Of a DNA stretch of 64,000 bases, positions 35,321 to 44,542 are shown piece by piece. Source of the stretch: Spirochaetae bacterium HGW-Spirochaetae-3 (GTDB lineage Bacteria; Spirochaetota; Spirochaetia; Treponematales; UBA12059). The notes beneath the pieces were generated by a model. The model did not search any database, had not been told where the DNA came from, and saw nothing but the letters and a program-made list of their open reading frames with translations. Each line of letters begins with the position of its first letter. Position 1 is the stretch's first letter. A program made the position numbers and the translations under genes. The DNA lies in assembly GCA_002839315.1 (NCBI GenBank), contig PGXV01000013.1:1-64000 (forward strand). Reading direction: 5' to 3'.

Positions 35321-37099
35321 ATGCGTAGCGACGAGACGGAGACCGAGAAAGCCGAGCAGTGGGGCGCGGCGTCGAAAGGCGATAGGCTCGCGCTTTCGAG
35401 AGCCCTCCTCTCGATCATGAAAGACGGCGTATTCTTCGCGGACAAGGATCTCAGGATCAGGTACGCGAACCAGGCATTCTCGCGCGCCGTCGGCCTTGAC
35501 GCCTTCGACAGGGAACCGCCTACGCTCAGCCAGCTCTATCCCGAACCGATGAACGACCGCCCCCTCTCCAACGCCAGGGCGGCCCTGGAGTCGATAGGCT
35601 ATTGGAGCGGCGAGCTGACGAAGAGCCGCCATTCCAGCCGTCCGAGCGTCGAGGAAATCCGGATTACCATAGCGCCAGAAATCGCGGCGGACGAATCCGC
35701 GACGTCCGGCGGACCGCGCTACGTAGGCGTCGTACGCGACGTGACCGACGAGCGCGAGGCTCTCGAACGCTTGGCGTGGACTCGCAACCACGACGAGCTT
35801 ACGGGGCTCCCGAACAGGATACTCTTCTCCGCGGCTATCGACTCCGTCATCAAGCGAAGCGACGCTACCAAATCCAGCCTCGTCATCGTTACCGCCGACG
35901 TAGACGATTTCAAGCGCTACAATACCGACTTCGGACACGACTGCGGCGACATGCTCCTCCGGGCGGCCGGCAAGCGCATCGCCGCGACGGTCAGGGCCGG
36001 CGACATATGCGCCCGTACCGCCGGTGACGAATTCAGCATCCTGATGCCCGTACGCGCGTCAGAGGAGGCCCAGGAAGCGGCTGCCCGCGTCAAGACCGCG
36101 TTTGACGAGCCCATCGAGCTGGAAGGAAAGCGCTATCCCCTCCGGGCCAGCCTCGGCGTGGCCGTATGGCCGCGCGACGGCGCGAATTCGGTAGAGCTGC
36201 TCGCCGCGGCAGACGTGGCGCTACAGGCGTGCAAGGATTCAGGCCGAAATTGCATCACCCAGTTCTCCGAAGGCCTGTACCAGAACCGTCGCGGTCGTAC
36301 GACCATGGAGGCGGACCTGAGGGACGCCATAGATACCGGGCTCCTGTGCGTTCACTATCAGCCCGTCGTCAGGGTAGCGACCGGCGCCATAGACAGCGTC
36401 GAGGCGCTCGTGCGATGGGACGACCCGATACGCGGGGACGTCGCGCCGGAGAGCTTCATACCGCTCGCGGAGGAGACGGGCCTTATCGTCAGGCTCGGCG
36501 AGCTCGTCATGCGTTCCGCGTGCAGGCAAGGCGGCGCCTGGTCCAAGGGCGAGGGGCCGGCGCTCAAGGTATCGGTAAACGTCTCGCCGGTTCAGCTCCA
36601 GCGCCCCGAATTCCCGGCCATGATCGCGGAAGTGCTCGAGACGACCGGACTGGCGCCCGATCGCCTCATCGTCGAGATAACCGAGAGCGTCCTGCTCGAG
36701 CGGCTCGACGACGCGGCGCTCGGACTCTCGCGGCTCAAGGCGCTCGGCGTATCGCTTTCCGTAGACGACTTCGGCACCGGATACTCTTCGCTTTCGTACC
36801 TTAAGAACCTTCCCATCGATATCGTCAAGATCGACAGGGAGTTCATCAAGGACATAGAGTTATCGAGCGCGGCGCTCGAGATAGTCGTCGGCATCGTCGG
36901 CCTCGCCCACAGGATGGGATTATCGGTCGTCGCCGAAGGCGTCGAGACCGCGGAACAGTTCTACCTTCTTCGGACTATGGACTGCGACTTCGTTCAAGGC
37001 TTCCTGTTCAGCCACGCGTTACCGCCGCTTGAGCTCGAGGGCCTGTACCTTTCGCGCGGCGGCGGTTCCCGCTACTCTTCCTTCTTCTTCAGGCGCTAG
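35321..37099 (+). CDS. PAS-GGDEF-EAL cyclic-di-GMP enzyme
   Basis: This 592-residue cytoplasmic protein has a PAS-like domain (about 25-150), a GGDEF domain (150-320) whose signature is AGDEF (234-238), and an EAL domain (330-590). The EAL domain keeps all usual catalytic groups: EALVRW (361-366), NVSPVQLQ, VEITES, DDFGTGYSS, VKIDREF and AEGVETAEQ. It is probably a phosphodiesterase that degrades c-di-GMP. The first glycine of GGDEF is replaced by alanine, so cyclase activity is uncertain and the domain may sense GTP. No ribosome-binding site is evident. Confidence 0.9.
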   Translation: MRSDETETEKAEQWGAASKGDRLALSRALLSIMKDGVFFADKDLRIRYANQAFSRAVGLDAFDREPPTLSQLYPEPMNDRPLSNARAALESIGYWSGELTKSRHSSRPSVEEIRITIAPEIAADESATSGGPRYVGVVRDVTDEREALERLAWTRNHDELTGLPNRILFSAAIDSVIKRSDATKSSLVIVTADVDDFKRYNTDFGHDCGDMLLRAAGKRIAATVRAGDICARTAGDEFSILMPVRASEEAQEAAARVKTAFDEPIELEGKRYPLRASLGVAVWPRDGANSVELLAAADVALQACKDSGRNCITQFSEGLYQNRRGRTTMEADLRDAIDTGLLCVHYQPVVRVATGAIDSVEALVRWDDPIRGDVAPESFIPLAEETGLIVRLGELVMRSACRQGGAWSKGEGPALKVSVNVSPVQLQRPEFPAMIAEVLETTGLAPDRLIVEITESVLLERLDDAALGLSRLKALGVSLSVDDFGTGYSSLSYLKNLPIDIVKIDREFIKDIELSSAALEIVVGIVGLAHRMGLSVVAEGVETAEQFYLLRTMDCDFVQGFLFSHALPPLELEGLYLSRGGGSRYSSFFFRR

Positions 37100-37116
37100 A
37101 AGCGTCCCCCTCTCGT

Positions 37117-37145
37117 TTGACTAGACGCTCCGGGCTCGCTACCAT
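37117..37145 (+). promoter_or_regulatory. promoter of the 1013-residue protein gene, leaderless arrangement
   Basis: TTGACT, 17 bases, TACCAT, ending six bases before the ATG at 37152. Transcription would start on the A of the start codon. Confidence 0.6.
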
Positions 37146-37151
37146 GACCGT

Positions 37152-40100
37152 ATGGACAAACGGTCCGTCTCCGTACGCGGTACCTCTCTCGATGACGAGC
37201 CTCTCGACGACGAACTGGGGCCCGAGCCTTCGGTTCCCAGCGGGGCGACTCCCGCGCCCGTATTCAACAGGGAATCGCCAGCGGAGCTACGATCGCGGAT
37301 ACGAGCCCTGGAGCGCGGAGGCACCCGACAACCGCTTCGGCATCGCATAGCCCTGATCGGGGCGGCCGAGCTCGACGAGGCCAGGCCTCGCGCGACTCGC
37401 TCGGGCATCCTCAAGCTTCTCGAGGCGGTTTACGAACGAGGAGAGGAGCACTGGCTTGACCCGGCGGCCGCGATGGCCCCCCTCAGGGAGATCCTGTTCA
37501 AGGAAGAAGCCCCTCCCGGCGCGGACAGGGGTCTATATTTCATCCTGACGAGGCTCGCCAGGGCGGGAATATCGCCGGCGGCGTTCACGCTCCACGTCAT
37601 CATGCCCAGGATGGCCGCCGACTACGACTGGCGCCGATGGAGAAGCCGCCACGTATGGGTGCTCGGGTCGATCGCCGATATGCTGATATCGTTACGCGCC
37701 GACCCGCCGTGGAACGAAGCCAGGCTCGGCTCAAGTCCCGTGCTGACCGACGTAGCGCTGTGCAAGTACGTCGGGCGACCGCTCGCCCGAATCGCCGCAG
37801 AGCGCTTCGCCGCCCAGGAAGGTCCCTTGGCCTCGTGGATGGACGCGTGGAAGCGTTTCACGTTCTCCAGCTCCGGGTTCCTGACGTTCATGCGACGCAT
37901 CGTCCTACCCTGCCTATACCGTATGTCCGGGCGCATAGACCCGGAGCAGCTGGCTCCGATAGCCAGGTCTCTCGCCGACCTGGAGCGCACGCTCGGACGA
38001 CGCATTTCCGCGATGTCCCCGGCGGTCGCGGAGTCGTTCCTGTCCTCGGCCGGCCTGTCCGATTCCTTCGAGGCGAGGATGGAGAGGCGCGCGGCCGCCG
38101 GCACCGCCGCCGCGGGCGCGTTCTCCCTGGCGCAGGAGATCCGCGGCTACGCGGAGCTGGCGTCCGAGCTGGCCAACCTCGACGCAGGCCCCGCCGTACT
38201 CGGGAGAGCCGCGGCGATCAGCCTTAACGCTGATTCCGGTTACCTGCTCGACGCAGCGACGCTGGTACGCGCCCTCCGCCGGGACGAAGGCGCCGCGCTC
38301 GCCCGATGGCATCTTGAGGACTTAGCGCGGATAGGCCCCGCGGAAAGGGCCCGCTATATAGCGATCGTCGCGGCCAACGCCGGCGTCCATCCCCTTTGCC
38401 CCTACGCCAGACCTCCCGCGCCCTTTAGCCGCCGTAACTTCGACGCCGACGCGCTCGCTCTCGCTCTCGGGCTGGACATCGGCCCGCTCCGTTCTGGAGA
38501 CGGCTCGCCTCCCGACCTGGCGACGATGCGGCGCGCGTACCTCGCCGGGCATCCGGACGCCGCCGAACTGTACGCCGAGATATCCGGCGCGGTCGCGAAG
38601 GGCGAGGACCGATCGTGGGACGCGGTCTCGGCGAGGCGCTTCGACGCTCCCGGACCGGGCTTCCATGAGCTTGCCTTACGGAGCCTGATTCCCGGCATCG
38701 GTACGGGCTTCTCGTCCCAGGAGCTCAAGGAAAGATCCATGAAGGCGCTATTCGATCGTTATGGCGAGGCCTCCTCGGGAACCGCCGCCGATATATCGGT
38801 GGATCTGCGCATAGAGCTAAGCGACGAGGCCGGCAAGGGCGTGGACGCGGCGGGCAGGGACGCGGTTCGGGCGCGTATCGCCGTCGACGTCATCGAGGCC
38901 GCGTGGCGGGCTATCGTCTCCGGTGAAGGCGATCCAGAGTGCGGAGCGGTGTTCGCCGAACTCGGCCGGGAAGCCGCCGCGGCGAGGAAGCGGCTGGCTG
39001 ACCTCAGAACCGGTCCGACGGGCGATGATTCGCTCGACGCCGCCGGGGAGAAGCCCGCCGACCGGTCGCGGAGCGGGGTCCGCGCGCTGGAAGCACGCCT
39101 CTCGCTGATGGACGTAGCGTTCGAGTCGATGAAGGTCGTCTCGCCGACGGGTCGCGATCCGAGGCGCTTCGCGCTCGCCGTGCATCTGGCGGCCTATTTC
39201 TTCAAGCCGGGCACCGACGCGGCCTTCGGCGCGCTCGCGGGGGCCGCCGCGCGCTACGCTACCGATCCGTCCTTCTCGACGGTCGCAGCCAGACTCGCGT
39301 CGGACGTCGCGCCGGGCTTCATGGGGGTTGAACAGGCGGCCGTAGTCGCCGACGCCGTCGACGCGCTCTGCGCCGCCTGCGCGGCCGATAAAGCGCTCGC
39401 TGCGGCTCTCGAGAAGGCCGAAGGCGATCTATCGGACGCGCTACGCGGCTCGAGCAGGATCAAAGGCGGGGCCGTCTCTAGAGAGTCGATGGACGCGGCG
39501 CTGCGCAGGATCGCCGCGTACGCGCGGGTGACCGCGGAGACGGCGAAATGGCGAGACCTGCTCGTGCGGCTGGAAACCGCCAAGGCCCCGCGCAAGGGCT
39601 TCTCGCTACGGACATCGCGTAGTTTCCTGGACGCGTACTACGGCGACATGGGCGGCATCTGCCTGTCGGCGAAGCCGGAGCTCATACTCAGGCCCGGCGT
39701 CCTGGTCGCGCGATTATGGGACGTGGACGAGTCGAGGATACGCGGCATGTGCCTCTTCGTATTCTCCCAAGGCCCGGCCAGGAGCGCGGGTATAGGCAAG
39801 TTCTGGTACGCCTTCGCGTTCAACCCCTTGCGCTCGCTGCTACGAGGCATGGGTACGAAGGAGATCGCGGCGCTCTACCTCGGCTTCCGCGCGCTCGCCG
39901 AGGAGCTATCCGCGAGGAGCGGCCTGCCGGTACTCGTACCGGGCATCGGCCCCCGCGGCCCGAGCTCCCACGGAGTCGTCTCTAACGACGGCGCCTTCGA
40001 GACCTTGGTAGCCAATTACGAGATATCCGCAGGATCCCCGCGAGTTTCCGACGCCTCGGGATTCTCTATTTACTATAGTAAGGCGGCCTTCACCGAAGCC

Positions 40101-40193
40101 GTGGTGGCTATAGACCCGCGGCGGCCCGAAAGCTACCGGGCCGTGGCTGAACTCCGGGCTATGGGCGCGTATCAAGGACGGCGGGAAGGGTAA
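37152..40193 (+). CDS. large protein of unknown function (1013 residues)
   Basis: I do not recognise this protein. It has no signal peptide or clear membrane segment, so it is probably cytoplasmic. Residues 1-50 are acidic and disordered. Residues about 50-780 are rich in alanine, arginine and leucine and look like helical repeats. The last 200 residues differ: they are more mixed and aromatic (SFLDAYYGDMGGICLSA, GIGKFWYAFAFNPLRSLL, GIGPRGPSSHGVVSNDG) and look like a separate folded domain. Frame is unbroken and base composition fits the neighbours. It lies between a GGDEF-EAL gene and a convergent diguanylate cyclase gene, so a link to c-di-GMP is possible but unproven. Confidence 0.75.
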   Translation: MDKRSVSVRGTSLDDEPLDDELGPEPSVPSGATPAPVFNRESPAELRSRIRALERGGTRQPLRHRIALIGAAELDEARPRATRSGILKLLEAVYERGEEHWLDPAAAMAPLREILFKEEAPPGADRGLYFILTRLARAGISPAAFTLHVIMPRMAADYDWRRWRSRHVWVLGSIADMLISLRADPPWNEARLGSSPVLTDVALCKYVGRPLARIAAERFAAQEGPLASWMDAWKRFTFSSSGFLTFMRRIVLPCLYRMSGRIDPEQLAPIARSLADLERTLGRRISAMSPAVAESFLSSAGLSDSFEARMERRAAAGTAAAGAFSLAQEIRGYAELASELANLDAGPAVLGRAAAISLNADSGYLLDAATLVRALRRDEGAALARWHLEDLARIGPAERARYIAIVAANAGVHPLCPYARPPAPFSRRNFDADALALALGLDIGPLRSGDGSPPDLATMRRAYLAGHPDAAELYAEISGAVAKGEDRSWDAVSARRFDAPGPGFHELALRSLIPGIGTGFSSQELKERSMKALFDRYGEASSGTAADISVDLRIELSDEAGKGVDAAGRDAVRARIAVDVIEAAWRAIVSGEGDPECGAVFAELGREAAAARKRLADLRTGPTGDDSLDAAGEKPADRSRSGVRALEARLSLMDVAFESMKVVSPTGRDPRRFALAVHLAAYFFKPGTDAAFGALAGAAARYATDPSFSTVAARLASDVAPGFMGVEQAAVVADAVDALCAACAADKALAAALEKAEGDLSDALRGSSRIKGGAVSRESMDAALRRIAAYARVTAETAKWRDLLVRLETAKAPRKGFSLRTSRSFLDAYYGDMGGICLSAKPELILRPGVLVARLWDVDESRIRGMCLFVFSQGPARSAGIGKFWYAFAFNPLRSLLRGMGTKEIAALYLGFRALAEELSARSGLPVLVPGIGPRGPSSHGVVSNDGAFETLVANYEISAGSPRVSDASGFSIYYSKAAFTEAVVAIDPRRPESYRAVAELRAMGAYQGRREG

Positions 40194-40196
40194 TAC

Positions 40197-41261
40197 TCAG
40201 AAGCCAGAGACGCGATTACGGCCGTGATGCTTCGAAACGTACAAGAATTGGTCCGCCCGCTCCACGAGGCTTTCCACGCTGTCCCCTTCCTGAAGCCTGG
40301 CGACGCCGATGCTGATGGTTACCGACCAGGCCACGTCCGGGAACCGTATGGCCGCGACGCCGTCGCGAATCCTGTTGGCGATGAACTGCGTCGTCTCCGG
40401 GTCCGACTTCACCATGTACACGATGAATTCCTCGCCGCCGTACCGGGCCACGGTATCGCTGGTGCGTATGGTCGCCTGGATGGTCTGGGCTATACCGCGG
40501 AGGACATCGTCGCCGACTGCGTGGCCGAGCTTGTCGTTCACGCGCTTGAAGTGGTCGATGTCGATCATCAGGACGTGTAGCTGCTCCTTATAGCGGACGG
40601 CGCGCACGAGGAGGTGCGTCGCGACCTGCTGTATATAGCGCCGGTTATAGAGGCCGGTCAGCGTATCGCGGAACGACAGGTTCCAGAGTTCCTCGTTCTC
40701 GGCTTCCAGGGTCCTCAGGCGCTCCTCGCTGGGCAGGACGTTCTTATGTATGGTGTCGGCGCCGTACAGAGCGAGCATGACGCCGATGGTAACGATGACG
40801 ATATCCTCGAAGAGGAGGGGGCGGCCGACTACGACGACGGCCCGCAGTATCGCCGTCGCCCCGAGCGTCGACGAGATGGCGAGGAACCCGGGTCGGTCCC
40901 AGATCAGGAAGCTATAGATGATCATGCCGGGAATGAACAGGTACGGGGACACGCCAGCGGCTACGTCGAAGACGCATACGATGACGGCGGAGAAATACAT
41001 AGCCGCAGCGATCCGCCGGCTTCGGCTGGAAATTCGCAGCAGGACGGGTCGCTTGCGGTTAAAGGCGTACTCTATGGCCACGCCGAGAGCGAATACGCAC
41101 ATGAGGCCCGGTAATGCTGCGAGGATGAAGAACTCGGCCGACCCTCTATCGAACGGGCTAAAAACGATAGCCCTGACCAGGAGCAGAAGGCATGAGAACA
41201 GTACCAGGAAGAGGCAACGCGCCTTATGGGCTGACATCGATTGAAAGGCCTTCTTGTCCAT
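40197..41261 (-). CDS. membrane diguanylate cyclase
   Basis: This 354-residue protein has about six membrane helices (residues 15-180), a short coiled coil (EERLRTLEAENEELW) and a GGDEF domain with GGEEF. An RxxD inhibitory site (RTSD) lies five residues before GGEEF, so the enzyme should make c-di-GMP and be subject to product inhibition. The ATG at 41261 has GAGG five bases upstream; an ATG at 41288 is less well supported. It converges on the unknown 1013-residue gene with a three-base gap. Confidence 0.92.
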   Translation of the reverse strand: MDKKAFQSMSAHKARCLFLVLFSCLLLLVRAIVFSPFDRGSAEFFILAALPGLMCVFALGVAIEYAFNRKRPVLLRISSRSRRIAAAMYFSAVIVCVFDVAAGVSPYLFIPGMIIYSFLIWDRPGFLAISSTLGATAILRAVVVVGRPLLFEDIVIVTIGVMLALYGADTIHKNVLPSEERLRTLEAENEELWNLSFRDTLTGLYNRRYIQQVATHLLVRAVRYKEQLHVLMIDIDHFKRVNDKLGHAVGDDVLRGIAQTIQATIRTSDTVARYGGEEFIVYMVKSDPETTQFIANRIRDGVAAIRFPDVAWSVTISIGVARLQEGDSVESLVERADQFLYVSKHHGRNRVSGF

Positions 41262-41467
41262 TTTCGCCTCGACGGAACGAGCATTCATAAATAGTCTAGC
41301 CTTTTCATCGTTATCTGACGCCCCGATCAGGATGTATCATGCTCATAGGCATATAGCCATCCTTCCTCGGTACGCTGCACCGTAAATAATATACCGCTAT
41401 TATAGGCTAAGCGCCGCCGGAGAGGATGTCAACAGAGACGGGAAGAAAGCTGGCGGATGAGCGCCTG

Positions 41468-43438
41468 TCATCGGCCGGATACCGGCGACAGGTACAGTCC
41501 TACGAAATACTCGCCGCTTTCGATATCGCGCCCCGCGTCCAAGAGGAAGCGGGCCGACTTTAATCCGATAAGCGACAGCTCGCAACCGGCGCGCAGCCCC
41601 GTCACCAGCGACGACGGTCGGCTATCGGCTCCGGCCCATGCGGCGTCTCCATACAGAGCCAATGATAGGCGGCGCATGATTATCAGCTCGGCGAACGAGA
41701 AAGCCAGGCGCTCCGGTTCCCAGCCGGCGGAAATCGAGGTTCCGAGCAATACGCGGCCCACGCCATCGACTACCGACGGAACGGCTACGCTCAGGGGATC
41801 CGACAAGAACAAGGGCGCATTGCCGTCCGGGTCCAGCGCCGCGCGGGTCAGGCCGCCGAAGCGAAGCGCCAGCGAGGGCGCGGGCATGACGAGCATACCC
41901 GCCGTAGCGTAGGCATAGTGCTCGTCCCAGTCCCCCGAGAGCTGGTGCCCGAAACCGAACGAGAAATCGCGGATCGCCCCTTCTCCGTCGAGGGTCAGGT
42001 CGGCGCCGCTCGACAGGAGCGTCGTTCCGTCATCGACGCCGATACCATCCCGCTCGAGCCGCGACGACAGCTCCAGTCGTCCTCCGTCCCAGGCTCGTGC
42101 GGCTGTGACCCCGCTCCGCTGGTACAGCTCGGGTATTCCGCTATCCACGCCGCCGGTCCATCGCGCCGAGAGGAACCCCTCCAGCCTGAGCCAGGGGGCG
42201 ACGTATAGCCGGCCGGACGCCGCGAGGGCCGGAGACAATGCCCCGTCGGTATAGGCCGCCCACTCCCCGCCGCCGTCCAACGACAGCTCCATCGGTCCGG
42301 CCCGGAGGCCGAGGCTGGCTCCGCCGAACAGGGAGTCGGACAGGTAGTACCTATCCCCCGGATACGCCGTAGAGCGTATCGTCGGCGTCACCGCCAGGCG
42401 AAGCTTCCTCGACGGGGCGCGCTCGAAAGGAGCCCACGAGGCGCCGGCGTCCGCTATGGCCAGGTCGTAGCCGAGCCTCGCGGCCTCGAGCCCGGCGTCG
42501 ACGCCGCCGGAGGCGAGCCCCGCAAAACGATCGGCGGTCGCGTCGGCGGATCGGTACCCTTCGGCCGAAAGCTCGTCCAGCCGGTCGAACGCCATGAACG
42601 AGTACGACTCCACGCCGCACCGTATCCAGATCGCCCCGGGATTGTTCAGCAGGTCGACGACGCCGGCGCGGCGCTTGCCGATATCGATGGACGTATTGAG
42701 AACGATAAGCGGATTACGCAGATTGAGGCCCGTCGCGTCATAGAAGGTGCTCGATACGATGACGGTATCGGAGAAGTCCATCGCGAGGCCTAGCGGCACG
42801 AGGTTCGTTATACCCCCGTCGATGAGCATATGGTCGCCGTAGGCCACGGGAGGGAAGAAGACCGGCAAGGCGTAGGCCGCCTCCATCACCGTCGTGAAGT
42901 CTCCCTCGGCCAGCAGGATCTCGCGCTTGGTCACCAGGTCCTCGCAGGCGACGATTATCGGGATAGGCAAGTCCTCGAGCCGTAGGTCGCCCAGATACAG
43001 CCGTAGCAGGTCGCTGAATCGGCTCGGGTCCAGAATACCTCCCGAGAGCGGGACGGTCGGGTCGAACAGCGCGCCGATCGAGGTGCTCGATACCAGGTCG
43101 TATATCTGGTCGGGGGACAGGCCCGCGGCGTATAAGAGGCCGATGATCGACCCCATCGAATTGGCCACGATGAAATCGGGCACGACGCCCGCCTCCTCGA
43201 GGCGCCTGAGGACGCCGATATGGGCGAACGCCCGGGCCGAGCCGCCGGACAGTACGAGGCCGACGGGCGCCCGCTCGCCTCCGGTACGGGCCTCCAGGCG
43301 GGCGAGGAAGGCGTCTTCGCCGTAGAAGATAGGCGTATCGGCGAGGAGCAGGTCGTCCTGCTGAGCTGACGCAGGCACGGCGCCGAGCGAGCCGGCTAGC
43401 AGGATACATGCGAACAGGGAAGAGACGGATCGTTTCAC
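41468..43438 (-). CDS. patatin-like phospholipase with outer-membrane barrel domain
   Basis: This 656-residue protein has a signal peptide, a patatin domain (about 55-300) with oxyanion loop LSGGSARAFAHIG, Ser94 in ANSMG (Ala for the first Gly of GxSxG) and Asp207 in DGG, then a POTRA-like stretch and about 300 residues of alternating beta strands. This is the layout of type Vd autotransporters such as PlpD and of RssA-like surface lipases. It likely cleaves phospholipid acyl esters at the outer membrane. The GTG start has GAGG upstream. It is last in an envelope gene cluster. Confidence 0.85.
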   Translation of the reverse strand: MKRSVSSLFACILLAGSLGAVPASAQQDDLLLADTPIFYGEDAFLARLEARTGGERAPVGLVLSGGSARAFAHIGVLRRLEEAGVVPDFIVANSMGSIIGLLYAAGLSPDQIYDLVSSTSIGALFDPTVPLSGGILDPSRFSDLLRLYLGDLRLEDLPIPIIVACEDLVTKREILLAEGDFTTVMEAAYALPVFFPPVAYGDHMLIDGGITNLVPLGLAMDFSDTVIVSSTFYDATGLNLRNPLIVLNTSIDIGKRRAGVVDLLNNPGAIWIRCGVESYSFMAFDRLDELSAEGYRSADATADRFAGLASGGVDAGLEAARLGYDLAIADAGASWAPFERAPSRKLRLAVTPTIRSTAYPGDRYYLSDSLFGGASLGLRAGPMELSLDGGGEWAAYTDGALSPALAASGRLYVAPWLRLEGFLSARWTGGVDSGIPELYQRSGVTAARAWDGGRLELSSRLERDGIGVDDGTTLLSSGADLTLDGEGAIRDFSFGFGHQLSGDWDEHYAYATAGMLVMPAPSLALRFGGLTRAALDPDGNAPLFLSDPLSVAVPSVVDGVGRVLLGTSISAGWEPERLAFSFAELIIMRRLSLALYGDAAWAGADSRPSSLVTGLRAGCELSLIGLKSARFLLDAGRDIESGEYFVGLYLSPVSGR

Positions 43439-43469
43439 GCGGAATACCTCATGGTTGCTTGCTCGTCCG

Positions 43470-43979
43470 CTAGAACGGATACCAGCTGACTATCAGCACG
43501 TTCCATACGGCGGAGAAATGATCGGCACCGATATCGTACAGGACGCCGATGGAGAACATCCGGTCGCGGTGGCCGTAGTACGGCGTCCCGATGGCCAGCG
43601 GGGATAGCCTGAGCATCAGGTACGACGGCCCGAGCCCCGGCCCGCCGTCGGTCACGACCGACTGCAGGAACGCCAGCTCGGCCAGCATGTTGAAATAGGT
43701 AGAATCCCTCGGCCCCAGGACGGACAGGCCGAGGCTGGCGCCGGCTATAACGTCCCCGCCGGGGGACGGCGTCATCTCCGCGACGCCGAGGGCCTCCAGC
43801 TCGAGACGGCCGGACAGCCCCAGGGACAAGCCGCCATACGCGTATGTTCCGGGACCGGGGCCGCCGCCCGCGAAGGACCAGGTACCCAGGGATACGCCGG
43901 GTTCCGGCGCGGCCATGGCGGCGGCCGGGGCGAGGAGGCAGAGAAGGAAGAACGGCGCGCGCTTGCCCGTTTTGATCAT
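43470..43979 (-). CDS. small outer-membrane barrel protein
   Basis: This 169-residue protein has a signal peptide ending near AAMAA, alternating hydrophobic strands and a C-terminal phenylalanine (VSWYPF), all signs of an eight-strand barrel. No family is recognised. AGGAG precedes the ATG. It lies between another barrel gene and the patatin gene with short gaps, so all are likely co-transcribed. Confidence 0.7.
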   Translation of the reverse strand: MIKTGKRAPFFLLCLLAPAAAMAAPEPGVSLGTWSFAGGGPGPGTYAYGGLSLGLSGRLELEALGVAEMTPSPGGDVIAGASLGLSVLGPRDSTYFNMLAELAFLQSVVTDGGPGLGPSYLMLRLSPLAIGTPYYGHRDRMFSIGVLYDIGADHFSAVWNVLIVSWYPF

Positions 43980-43987
43980 CGCGGCTC

Positions 43988-44539
43988 CTAGAACAGGAAA
44001 TATGAGAATTCGAAGAGCCTGAGGCCCCAGCCGGATGGATTCAGGCCGCTATCGAGCAGCAACTCCGGCGACAGCAGATTATACCGGGCGTCGCCGGTAC
44101 GCAAGCGGAGGGCGTGGGCGGTCAGGCAGAGCGTTCCCGCGGCTATGCCCCGGGACGGCTCGAAGGCCCAGGAGGCCGCCAACGCGGGGCCGAGGGCGCT
44201 TTCCTGCCGCATGATCCCCTTAAGCGGATGGTCCCGGAGGCTGAACAAGTCGATATCTACGCCGAACTCGATCATCGACGAACCGGGGCGGAACGGGAAC
44301 TGCGGGATCAAGGACCGGACCGACGCGGAGGGGTTGAGGAATTTCAGGCGGAACGGCTCGACGAACAGGCCCAGATCGAAATACTCGCCGGCGGGCAGGC
44401 CGGAATCCTCGGAGAAACCGCGGACGGAGACGACGCTGCCGCCCAGCCATGGCGAGCGCGGTTCCGCAGCTACGGGCGCCGCGGCCGCGACTACGATGGC
44501 CGCCGCGGCTGACAAAGCGAGCCTCGATACGGAATTCAC
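43988..44539 (-). CDS. outer-membrane barrel-like protein
   Basis: This 183-residue protein has a signal peptide (cleavage near APVAAEP) and ends in EFSYFLF with a terminal phenylalanine. Beta-rich segments such as EYFDLGLFVEPFRLKF suggest a small outer-membrane barrel. Start is GTG at 44539, three bases after the stop of the phospholipase D-like gene, with GGGGG as ribosome-binding site. Function unknown. Confidence 0.65.
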   Translation of the reverse strand: MNSVSRLALSAAAAIVVAAAAPVAAEPRSPWLGGSVVSVRGFSEDSGLPAGEYFDLGLFVEPFRLKFLNPSASVRSLIPQFPFRPGSSMIEFGVDIDLFSLRDHPLKGIMRQESALGPALAASWAFEPSRGIAAGTLCLTAHALRLRTGDARYNLLSPELLLDSGLNPSGWGLRLFEFSYFLF

Positions 44540-44542
44540 TGT

